This document shows, in pieces, positions 10,701 to 18,476 of a stretch of DNA of 64,000 bases (positions within the stretch are counted from its first letter, which is position 1; every line of letters starts with the position of its first letter). The DNA is from Galdieria partita (taxonomy: Eukaryota > Rhodophyta > Bangiophyceae > Galdieriales > Galdieriaceae): assembly GCA_025991245.1 (NCBI GenBank), contig BQMJ01000073.1, forward strand, positions 62,001 to 126,000, read 5' to 3'. A model generated the notes under the pieces. That model searched no databases and was not told where the DNA came from. It was given only the letters and a program-made list of their open reading frames with translations. Position numbers and translations under genes: made by a program.

Positions 10701-11256
10701 TTTGCTCGTGACGAACTTTTGCATACTCAAATGTATCTTTGTACTTTTGATAGTAATTCGTCTTTGATTGTTTGAAATGACGACGAAAAACTATATCTCG
10801 AAAAGCCACTGTACTGAAGATATCTCCTTCTCGATCGGGTGTTCGTGCAAAATCATCATATACAATGACTGAAGGAAGAGAAACACTAAAGTCGTTGCAA
10901 CACAACTCCAGTTGACGTGATTGACCTTGTTCCCAATATAATGTTTTTCCTTTCTCCTCTGCAACTAAATATCTATAGTAGAGTAACACAGGCTTGTTGG
11001 GTTGTTGACTAGAATGAACAAGCTCCCTAAGAGGAATGGTAACTTGTGCTATCCATTGACCTCTTTCGGAGTATTTCATGGATAAAGCTTCGGTGGGATC
11101 CCAACTTCCCAAAGCTTTGCAAGACCCAGCAATAAGCACATCTTGTCCGGGGATCGAGTCAAAGTGACAACGAAAATAAACACACACAGTTGCGTTCGTT
11201 TCAGGACAAGTCACACCACAAGTTTCCTTCAAAGGGTGGGTAAAGTCATTCACCAT
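7784..11256 (-). CDS. DPE2: 4-alpha-glucanotransferase DPE2 (disproportionating enzyme 2)
   Basis: Cytosolic GH77 glucan transferase acting on maltose and heteroglycan, with two N-terminal CBM20 starch-binding domains (residues about 15-120 and 145-250). Eleven exons are inferred: 11256-10404, about 10333-10014, 9913-9581, 9525-9400, 9353-9112, 9075-8655, 8593-8435, 8377-8237, 8178-8068, 8023-7935 and 7883-7784, giving about 964 aa (Arabidopsis about 955). Landmarks in order are WRGSGVAIPVFSLR, LLPVNDTRVH, GVILKGDLPIGV, AYRIDHILGFFRIWE (nucleophile Asp), VIGEDLGMIP (acid/base Glu), GSHDMATIRGWW and SIWAIF. Exon 2 has two equally plausible acceptors that keep frame. In red algae this enzyme fits cytosolic floridean starch or glycogen turnover. 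The start is the ATG at 11256, not an upstream GTG. Confidence 0.92.
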
Positions 11257-11316
11257 TTTGAAAAGTTCACACAGTTCTTTCACAATTCCACAGAGAACAT
11301 CGACAACTCATTTTAT

Positions 11317-12994
11317 TCATTCCCCACATATTTCGGGATCACATACTTGCACGTATTGTTTCAAGTATTGCAAAGAACGAAGCATAGCTTCTACAAAAGT
11401 TTTCGTACCTACAGCACCTGAATCAATAAAGGAACTATTCTGAGAAAATTCTCCACTGTTCAAAATATCTTCCATGGTACGCTGCAGTGCCTGTTGGAGT
11501 AGATCTGCAGCTGCTGGTTGATCTAAAGAATAACGAAGCATCATGGAAGCAGAACGGATCATAGCAATAGGGCTTGTATACAGTTTAGAATTCATAGAGC
11601 CATCATATCTAGAAGTACTATATGCCGGAAGACTACTTTCTGGATATGCACTAATATTAAAAACATCTGCAGGTCCATAAACTCCAAAGCCGTCAATCGA
11701 TAGCCAAGCTGATGGAGACAAACGAGCTGGACCAGCAAGAGCAACAGCAACCTATTCCAATATTTCATTTGAAATATTTCTATGATAAGCCAATCTAACC
11801 TCACTAATAATATCTCCAAAAAGATTCGAAGTTATAATGGTGTCAAATTGACGTGGACGAAGAATCAACTCTCTTGCACAGTCATCGGCATACCTAAATA
11901 TTTCAAACTCTTCATAATTACAACGAGTTGTACACAAATGCTCACATGTCACAAATATCAATATATCCACCAGATATATTCTGTTTCACAAAATCATGTA
12001 TACATCGTCTCCAAAACTGACTAACTTTCATCACATCCTTGAAAAACATTGAGTATTCTCCATTCAAAAAAAAAGAGTACAACAAACCGCCTTGTCAACA
12101 TTGCAAATACGTCCGCTGCGTCTTGAGGCAACAGAAGCTGCAATTTCCATAATACGATATACTTGACTATCTTTATATTTGATAGTTGAAAAGGCTTCAC
12201 TCTCATTTTCACCAGTAGGAGCCATGTTTTCATCGATAGATAGAGCACCACCAGATACCTCACGTACAACCATAATATCCACTCCTTCAACTATTTGTCG
12301 TTTCAACGTACTCATATCGGCCAATTCTTTGTAAACCTAAAGTTCATTTCAACGTCAAACCAACAAAAAAGATAAGCAACCACTACATACAACGACAGGA
12401 CGCAACTGTGCAAATAAACTCAGCGCGGACCTAAGTTGTTGATTACCCGTTGAAGTAGTCCTCGAATAGCCTTCATAACCTCTCAACACAGCATCTGCGC
12501 CCTTACAAGTTTCTATCGTCTCTTCAGGTACTGGTTTCCCTCGCTTCAATTGTGCGTCTCTTCCAAATTGCGCTGTTTGAAACTGGAAATAGATATCTGA
12601 AACATTCTTTGGTCATTTCATAAAACATATTAATATCTTTCTTACCCGTCATTGACGATAGAGCCTGCAATATTTCCATAGTGGCGTCCATCATTTCAGG
12701 ACCTGCTCCATCTCCTGGCAATATGGCTATCTTATACGGGTCTGTACGGGTGCCTTGTGACATTTTCCTGCTTAACGTAAAAGTTGTTGACAACGCAGAG
12801 GATTTCTTTCCTTCCTTTTGACCGCCAGCAATTGCCATCTTCCAAGGCTTCATACAAGGAGGTTGGTATGACTTGTGATAATATCTGTATACTCTACATA
12901 AGTGGTACTTTATCTTTGCACGGTTGCTGTAGGTTCTAATTCCGAGACAATACGTTGGTTCCAAAAAGGTTGGATGTTCATGAAGCAAAGACAT
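11317..12994 (-). CDS. Isopropylmalate/isocitrate-dehydrogenase-like protein with altered active site
   Basis: Member of the beta-decarboxylating dehydrogenase fold. Six exons: 12994-12646, 12596-12391, 12336-12088, 12037-11946, 11893-11800 and 11751-11317 (474 aa). Family landmarks are IAILPGDGAGPEMM, SLFAQLRP, VVREVSGG, ICNVDKADVMK (catalytic Lys), MYADDCARELILRPRQFD and NLFGDI. Three features are abnormal against LeuB. The motif GGIYFG, which carries the catalytic Tyr, reads GGALSI. The last metal-binding Asp in GDILSD reads Glu (GDIISE). The NAD-binding loop HGSAPDIAG is replaced by an unrelated YGPADVFN stretch of greater length. A basic, transit-like N-terminus of about 95 residues suggests an organelle. 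It may be a divergent enzyme with another cofactor or a non-catalytic paralogue. Confidence 0.8.
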
Positions 12995-14163
12995 ATCCAA
13001 GTTGTCAAATGAATTTTTCGGATTACGTCCGCTCAAAATTCATATGAATTAAGCTCACTGGACGATAATAGGATGAGTTGGGTGAGCAAAGGCTTTCTAT
13101 GAGTCCCGTTTTCATTGAGCACAATTCATTGTCGACTTGTGAATCATTGTAGAGCAAAGGATGCCATGCATTCAAGTGACAGCGAATATACTTGTGAAAG
13201 TATGTTCCGAGACTTGAAACACAATCACGCTTGAGTATTCTATGAGGTAGTAGATTGTTCTGATATTCTTTCTATTCATGAAATTTTCTATTTCAGTCAG
13301 TATTGCTTCTTAGAATTGTTTCAACAACTTTTCGTAAAGAAATGGCCCCAGGCATCTCTCTCTCTTCTTCTTACTCAGGACGGCTTGTCGTCCATTGGCT
13401 GTCTCTAGACCAAAATGGACGCACCCTCCATTCTCTTTGGGGGACCCTCTACAGGGATCAGAAAAGCTCATTTGCCAATCCATTTCTTTTGTATTTCTTT
13501 GGAAGATATGCTTTGATCATGGTTTCAATCAATTGGAAATTCTATAACAAACTAGAAAATGAATGAAACTTGTGCTCTATAATATCAATATAGAAAACTG
13601 CAAGTTTCATTGACTTGCGAAGAAAAACTATCGTTGCTTAGCTTTACGATTTTACTTTTTAAAACCAATGTCCTTTTGAAAATAGGAGAGTGGATCATGG
13701 GTTGCTTTAATTGTTCAGTTTGTGCAATGTTCATAGGTATTGGAACGTCTTTAGTACCTCATTCATTGTATGGATAACTTGTAATTCTATATCAATTGTC
13801 TCTCTTTAACTAAACTTTTTTTATTGCAAGTGAATTTAATATTGTTGTGATAGACAGTGATTTCGGAAAGAAACAATATATGTGCAGTGTACCAATAACA
13901 ACCAGTCATAGTACTCAATGGTTGTGCAGTGTACAAATAAGTTGTACGGTTGTTCCATTTTAAGAAAACGCTTTAACAAAATAATCTTGTCCTTTTTTAC
14001 ACGTTGCTCCAACTCGTCCGACTATTTTGTTATTCACCCGTCTGCAATCGTCAACTTTGTGAGAAAGCCGCATCATGAAACCCTATGAACGTTGTTCACG
14101 TGGGATTATTGCCGATTGTTCGATAGCGTTGGCCAACTTACACAAGTTTGTTCAAGGAAGAAT
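12995..14163. other. 1.2-kb spacer, no supported gene
   Basis: The spacer lies between the dehydrogenase-like gene (-) and the + gene cluster. It contains a good-looking orphan intron pattern (GTAGTAGATT...TATTTCAG, about 13244-13296) followed by an 87-codon open frame ending at 13566 and an antisense frame of similar size. Neither resembles a known family and no in-frame start can be placed convincingly. The 13.6-14.0 kb part is AT-rich. Confidence 0.45.
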
Positions 14164-14733
14164 ATGCAGGAACTTGTCAAGTTTCATCGTCCATTTTTAC
14201 ACTTATCTAATATTCCATTATTGTGTTCCCCTCAGTGTCTTTTTTTGGGTTTGAAAACGAGTAGTTCGTCGTTGGCTCTGAGGCAGAACAAGACTTCCAA
14301 CTCCAGACGCAAAAGAGCAACGGAGCCCAAAGAGCAATCTAGTAAAAGGAAAACCAAGAATTCCTCTCTCTCCATTCGACAAGAAATGGATTCTGTAGAA
14401 GAGACAGAGCCAAGCAGCAATCAGTTGTGTTCCCTTTCAGAGGAAATGAAGTGCTATGTGAAATGGATGCAAGATGGACTTTTGACAGAGGAAGCGTGTA
14501 GGAAGCAGTGCGAGTCAAGTTTGCCAGAACAAGATGCTGATGTTGTTTCAAAGGAAAAAACAGATCCGCGAATCCATTTAAGTCGTTGGCAAGAACTTTT
14601 CCAGTTGCCAAGTGCTCGATATCAATCACTAGATGATGAGCGTTTGTTGCTGTTAAACAAAAGTGCTCCTAGTATGACTAGAGTGTTATTACTCATGGAA
14701 AATACGTTTTCTAAAAACAATCAACTGCACTAG
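14164..14733 (+). CDS. Unknown basic protein (189 aa), first gene of a tight + strand run
   Basis: I do not recognise this protein. The start is the ATG at 14164; the open frame continues upstream without ATG. The first 35 residues are hydrophobic with few acids (LVKFHRPFLHLSNIPLLC), followed by a strongly basic Ser/Arg/Lys tract (SRRKRATEPKEQSSKRK), which together look like an organelle-targeting region. The rest is mixed, with a short block LTEEACRKQCESS that could be helical. It ends 31 bp before the YggT/CCB3 start, and codon usage is like its neighbours. It is probably a real red-algal gene, but function cannot be stated. Confidence 0.6.
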   Translation: MQELVKFHRPFLHLSNIPLLCSPQCLFLGLKTSSSSLALRQNKTSNSRRKRATEPKEQSSKRKTKNSSLSIRQEMDSVEETEPSSNQLCSLSEEMKCYVKWMQDGLLTEEACRKQCESSLPEQDADVVSKEKTDPRIHLSRWQELFQLPSARYQSLDDERLLLLNKSAPSMTRVLLLMENTFSKNNQLH

Positions 14734-14764
14734 TCCTTTTTGATTTCTTTCCATTTCGCAAGCC

Positions 14765-15382
14765 ATGATGAGAGATGAATGGCGGCTACTTATAGGAAGA
14801 GGAGGAAGAGGAGGAGAAAGTAGCAAGTCGTACACAAATGTAGTTTGTTTTGTGTATAAACAATCCTTCAGCACTTTTCACCGTCAGTTGTTTCAATCCT
14901 CTCATCGACAGTTTCTCAAAAGAACGTATTGTCCTCACTTGCATACTACCCCCATCCAGTTGTCTCTGTTTTCTAATATACACACAACAAACGGGAGTTT
15001 GAACAACAACCAGTTTCAGTCATGGTTGATAAGCAAACAAGTTTGGCTTGGCTCTCAAGTTATTGCCACCGAACAACCTAGCAAGTGGCAGTGGGTGGAA
15101 TATCTTGCATCCTTCACCAACTTGGGTTGCTCTGTGATGGTCATCTTCATGGTTCTTAGAATTGTGCTAAGTTGGTATCCCAAAAAGTATAGTTATCGCT
15201 TCCCTTGGTCGTTGGTTTGTTGGGTTACAGAGCCCTTATTGACTCCAGTTCGAAAGATAGCACAACCTGTTGGTGGTGTAGATATTTCACCTGTTATTTG
15301 GCTCTTCGTATTTAGTTTACTTAGAGAATTGTTAGTAGGACAACAAGGAATTTTAGTTTTATTGCAGTCTTCTCCAGGATAA
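14765..15382 (+). CDS. YggT family protein, CCB3/Ycf19-like cytochrome b6f assembly factor
   Basis: Plastid membrane protein of the YggT family. In plants the member CCB3 helps attach heme c(i)' to cytochrome b6. The 205-aa product has an N-terminal transit region of about 100 residues rich in Ser, Gln and His. The YggT core has two hydrophobic helices: VMVIFMVLRIVLSWYPKK at the first and DISPVIWLFVFSLLRELL at the second. Between them lies the family motif PLLTPVRKIAQPVGGVDISP. The start is the ATG at 14765. It sits 31 bp after the previous stop and 37 bp before Dbp5. The exact function (CCB3 versus other Ycf19 paralogues) is inferred. Confidence 0.82.
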   Translation: MMRDEWRLLIGRGGRGGESSKSYTNVVCFVYKQSFSTFHRQLFQSSHRQFLKRTYCPHLHTTPIQLSLFSNIHTTNGSLNNNQFQSWLISKQVWLGSQVIATEQPSKWQWVEYLASFTNLGCSVMVIFMVLRIVLSWYPKKYSYRFPWSLVCWVTEPLLTPVRKIAQPVGGVDISPVIWLFVFSLLRELLVGQQGILVLLQSSPG

Positions 15383-15419
15383 AAGTTGAACTATTTTTTG
15401 GGATTGTTGGACTCGGGGG

Positions 15420-16814
15420 ATGTCCAGTGTGATGACAAATAGCAACGGAACTGTAAATAACGACGCTTTGAATGCGACTGTTGAAGAAGCTGTTAAAGCA
15501 ACGGAAGGAATCAGTATAAAGGAGAGTGAAACGGATGAGCCCTTACCTAGTGCGATGGAAAGTGGAATAGACCCAAGTGACGACACTTGTCGAGTAGAAG
15601 TCCTTCAAAGCGACCCCAATACTCCTTATTCGTCCGTCTCTACTTTTGAAGAATTGGGGTTATCTAGAGAGTTACTTCAAGGAGTATATGCCATGAAATT
15701 TAACAAGCCTAGTAGAATACAAGCAACTTCTTTGCCACTCATTGCCAGAGACCCGCCCAAGAACTTGATAGGTCAGGCAAAGAATGGAAGTGGGAAAACC
15801 GCTTGTTTTGTCTTAGGAATGTTAATGAGAGTAGATACCAAAGTAGATGAGGTACAAGCACTTTGTGTGGTTCCTACGAGAGAATTGGCGCGGCAGATTA
15901 TGTCGGTATTGGAAACTATGGGCAAATATACGGGAGTAAAAGTATTTTGTGCAGTCAAGCAGACAGAAGAAGAAAGAAGCAGTCGTCTCTCAACTATTCG
16001 TGATCATGTTATCATAGGAACACCGGGAAGAGTCATGGACTTGATCAAAAGAAGGCTATTCAATCCAGCAACTGTGAAGATATTTGTTCTTGATGAAGCT
16101 GACGTGATGGTGGATACTCAAGGAATGGGTGACCAAACACTTCGTATCAAACGCGCTTTGAATCCACAAGTACAAACGTTGTTATTTTCTGCAACTTTTT
16201 CGGACCAAGTGCAAGCCTTGGCACGACGAGTAGCACCCAATGCCAGTCAAATCTCTGTGAAGAGAGAAGAACTTAATTTAGATAATGTACAACAATATTA
16301 TTTTATGTGTGAAAGTGCGGACAAACGCTTTGATTTATTATCAGATATATATGGTTGTCTGACTATCGGACAATCTATTATTTTTGTGCATACTCGAGCA
16401 AGTGCCAATGAGTTAACCAAGAGACTTCGTGAAGAGGGCCATACTGTATCTTTGTTACATGGCGGAGATATGTCACCAGAAGAAAGGGATCGTGTTATTG
16501 ATGAGTTTCGACGTGGAACTACAAAAGTATTGGTAACCACGAATGTATTGGCACGAGGAGTCGATGTTTTGCAAGTAACTGTGGTTGTCAATTATGATTT
16601 ACCTGTAGATGTGAACAATCAACCGGATCCTGAAACCTATTTACACCGAGTGGGAAGAACTGGAAGGTTTGGACGCAAGGGTCTTGCTATCAATTTTGTT
16701 TATGATCGAGCAAGTTTGAAGCAGTTGCAGGAAATTGAAAAGTACTTGGGAAACTGTCGTATAGAGAAAGTTGATAATGTGGAAGATTTGGAGAAGAAAA
16801 TAAAGAACATTTGA
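15420..16814 (+). CDS. DBP5: DEAD-box RNA helicase Dbp5/DDX19
   Basis: ATP-dependent RNA helicase that remodels mRNPs at the cytoplasmic face of the nuclear pore during mRNA export. Intronless, 464 aa. Motifs in order: the Q-motif region KFNKPSRIQATSLPLI, motif I AKNGSGKT, Ia PTRELARQ, Ib TPGR, II DEAD, III SAT, IV FVHTR, V TTNVLARGVDV and VI HRVGRTGRFGRKG. The stretch VNYDLPVDVNNQPDPETYLHR is typical of the Dbp5 subfamily. A short acidic N-terminal extension of about 70 residues precedes the core. It lies 37 bp after CCB3/YggT and 24 bp before the PsbQ'-like gene on the same strand. Confidence 0.95.
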   Translation: MSSVMTNSNGTVNNDALNATVEEAVKATEGISIKESETDEPLPSAMESGIDPSDDTCRVEVLQSDPNTPYSSVSTFEELGLSRELLQGVYAMKFNKPSRIQATSLPLIARDPPKNLIGQAKNGSGKTACFVLGMLMRVDTKVDEVQALCVVPTRELARQIMSVLETMGKYTGVKVFCAVKQTEEERSSRLSTIRDHVIIGTPGRVMDLIKRRLFNPATVKIFVLDEADVMVDTQGMGDQTLRIKRALNPQVQTLLFSATFSDQVQALARRVAPNASQISVKREELNLDNVQQYYFMCESADKRFDLLSDIYGCLTIGQSIIFVHTRASANELTKRLREEGHTVSLLHGGDMSPEERDRVIDEFRRGTTKVLVTTNVLARGVDVLQVTVVVNYDLPVDVNNQPDPETYLHRVGRTGRFGRKGLAINFVYDRASLKQLQEIEKYLGNCRIEKVDNVEDLEKKIKNI

Positions 16815-16838
16815 AGACACACTCGCCATCCTCACGAA

Positions 16839-17396
16839 ATGAATTGGATGAGGAGAGTGGCGTGGTTGAGTGGTGGTGCTTTACTTTGTCCAAGACGGTT
16901 CTTTCCACCATCCAATCTATTCAGTCGACTTTATTGTCAACTTGCACCTCATTGGAAGAGAAGACAAGTCATTCCATTGAGCCTATTTTGCTTGGTTTCA
17001 CTGTCCTTTCCAAGTCTTTCATATGCACAAAGGGAGGATACGGATTATTATATAGAGAATGTTCAGCAAGCAATAAATGAGCTACAAGTATTGCTTTCTC
17101 TCGTGGAGAAGAATCGATTGGAAGATTTTCGTTTGCAATTGAGATCACCTCCGTTCCATCTATTGAGAAAGAGTTGTACCCAAATATATCTGAAGAGGAC
17201 TAGAAAAGGAAGTGAAAGAAGAAAACAAGCTGAATCGATATATCGTCAAATGTTGGGTGACTTGGAAAAAGCCGATTTCTTAGCTTTACAACTTGAAAGA
17301 AATTCTCAAAAGGAGAGTCAAAACAAACAAGTTTTGATCGACAGTGTAGAGTCAACTATGAGACACTTGCAACAGTTTGTCCAATTGATTGAGTAG
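16839..17396 (+). CDS. Thylakoid lumen protein, PsbQ'-like
   Basis: Predicted lumenal protein of 185 aa. The first 70 residues form a bipartite targeting signal: a basic transit region with paired Arg, then a hydrophobic core (VIPLSLFCLVSLSFPSLSYA) ending in an A-x-A-like cleavage site before QRED. The mature part of about 120 residues is all-helical by composition. It has the pattern EDFRLQLRSPPFHLLRKSC, then a basic helix, then EKADFLALQLERN, which resembles PsbQ/PsbQ' four-helix proteins of photosystem II. PsbQ' is known from red algae as an extrinsic PSII subunit. Assignment rests on architecture and weak motif likeness. Confidence 0.6.
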   Translation: MNWMRRVAWLSGGALLCPRRFFPPSNLFSRLYCQLAPHWKRRQVIPLSLFCLVSLSFPSLSYAQREDTDYYIENVQQAINELQVLLSLVEKNRLEDFRLQLRSPPFHLLRKSCTQIYLKRTRKGSERRKQAESIYRQMLGDLEKADFLALQLERNSQKESQNKQVLIDSVESTMRHLQQFVQLIE

Positions 17397-17456
17397 ATTC
17401 GATGATTCATGAATGAAATAATGAAACGTTGTTTATTCAAAGTTATGATTTCTTCG

Positions 17457-18464
17457 TCATTCGTCGATATATTCACAAGCTGCGGTTACATGAAATGAAG
17501 GATTAGGAATAAACTCATTCTCTCCAAATACAAAAGTCACTCGACAACGTGACAACCATTTGGCCCATTTTCTCTTATGCCAATCTACTGAAGTTTGTTC
17601 TATGTGGTCTAAAAATTGATCGTTGGATACAATCAAACCGCCATGTGTTTGTGCATAATACAATATATAGGAATCATCATAATCATTGGCTGGCGTCAAT
17701 ATCAATCGATTGTTGTCTCTCCATGTAATAAGATGAGACCAAACACTCGTCTCAGTGGATAATGGCTGCCAATAAGTTTCCGGTAAAAAGCAAACACAAT
17801 CAAACTGTCGTTGACTAAAGAATTCAAATGCCAAAACAATACCTAAAGGAGAAAACTTTTGATTCTTTCCATGTTTCCAAGCAATATTCGCTCCATCCAA
17901 TACTATCAACGGCTTTGTTTTCCAATTCAACCAAATATCTTCTTTTCCAAGAATCGCAGTCTCACCCACGGACTCTGAAGGAAACATAACTTTGTCAACT
18001 TCCATAGCCTCTTCCTCACGAAAGTTTTCCGTTCCTGAAACAACAAAATCTTGCGCAGAGTTTGTCTGTAATACACCAGCAAAAGGAGAACGTATTGCAA
18101 TCAATATTTCCTTCACGACTTGATTCAATAACTGAATTTGTGTGCTAGACAAGTTCTTTCCACGTAAAAAGTCCATTCTTCTAGCATATATCCAACTGAA
18201 TACTTCCTTTCCTTTTCCCAAACTTGTCAACATAATGTTTGCTAGACAAGAATCTGAAAATATTGCAAACCAACGATCGAGAATAACTTTCAAACTATAC
18301 TCTATAGACCAAGGAGGTGGTGATGAAACAAAGAGTTGCCAATTATCATTTCCTAAACTTGAACGCAACTTGTCAAAAACAAACGGACAAAGTCCCTCGG
18401 CTAATAAACTAAAAAGTTGGACTGTGGTTGCTTCTTCCAACTCATTGTTGGGGTTTTCATTCAT
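17457..18464 (-). CDS. Zc3h12a-like NYN-domain ribonuclease
   Basis: Putative endoribonuclease of the PIN-like NYN fold (Regnase/MCPIP type). The domain occupies the C-terminal half of 335 aa. It begins PLIVLDGANIAWKHG (first catalytic Asp), continues with FDCVCFLPETYW, ILTPANDYDDSYIL (central Asp pair) and GGLIVSNDQFLDH (S-N-D signature), and ends CRVTFVFGENEFIPNP. No CCCH zinc finger is seen. The N-terminal half is helical and unrecognised. The start is taken at the ATG at 18464; the open frame goes on upstream but overlaps the divergent gene, whose ATG is at 18477. Target RNAs unknown. Confidence 0.82.
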   Translation of the reverse strand: MNENPNNELEEATTVQLFSLLAEGLCPFVFDKLRSSLGNDNWQLFVSSPPPWSIEYSLKVILDRWFAIFSDSCLANIMLTSLGKGKEVFSWIYARRMDFLRGKNLSSTQIQLLNQVVKEILIAIRSPFAGVLQTNSAQDFVVSGTENFREEEAMEVDKVMFPSESVGETAILGKEDIWLNWKTKPLIVLDGANIAWKHGKNQKFSPLGIVLAFEFFSQRQFDCVCFLPETYWQPLSTETSVWSHLITWRDNNRLILTPANDYDDSYILYYAQTHGGLIVSNDQFLDHIEQTSVDWHKRKWAKWLSRCRVTFVFGENEFIPNPSFHVTAACEYIDE

Positions 18465-18476
18465 TTCCTCTTCACA

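Noticed and set aside
13303-13566. 87-codon + frame in the 13-14 kb spacer
   Set aside because: No in-frame ATG at its head, upstream exon frames contain stops, no family likeness, and an equally good antisense frame exists.
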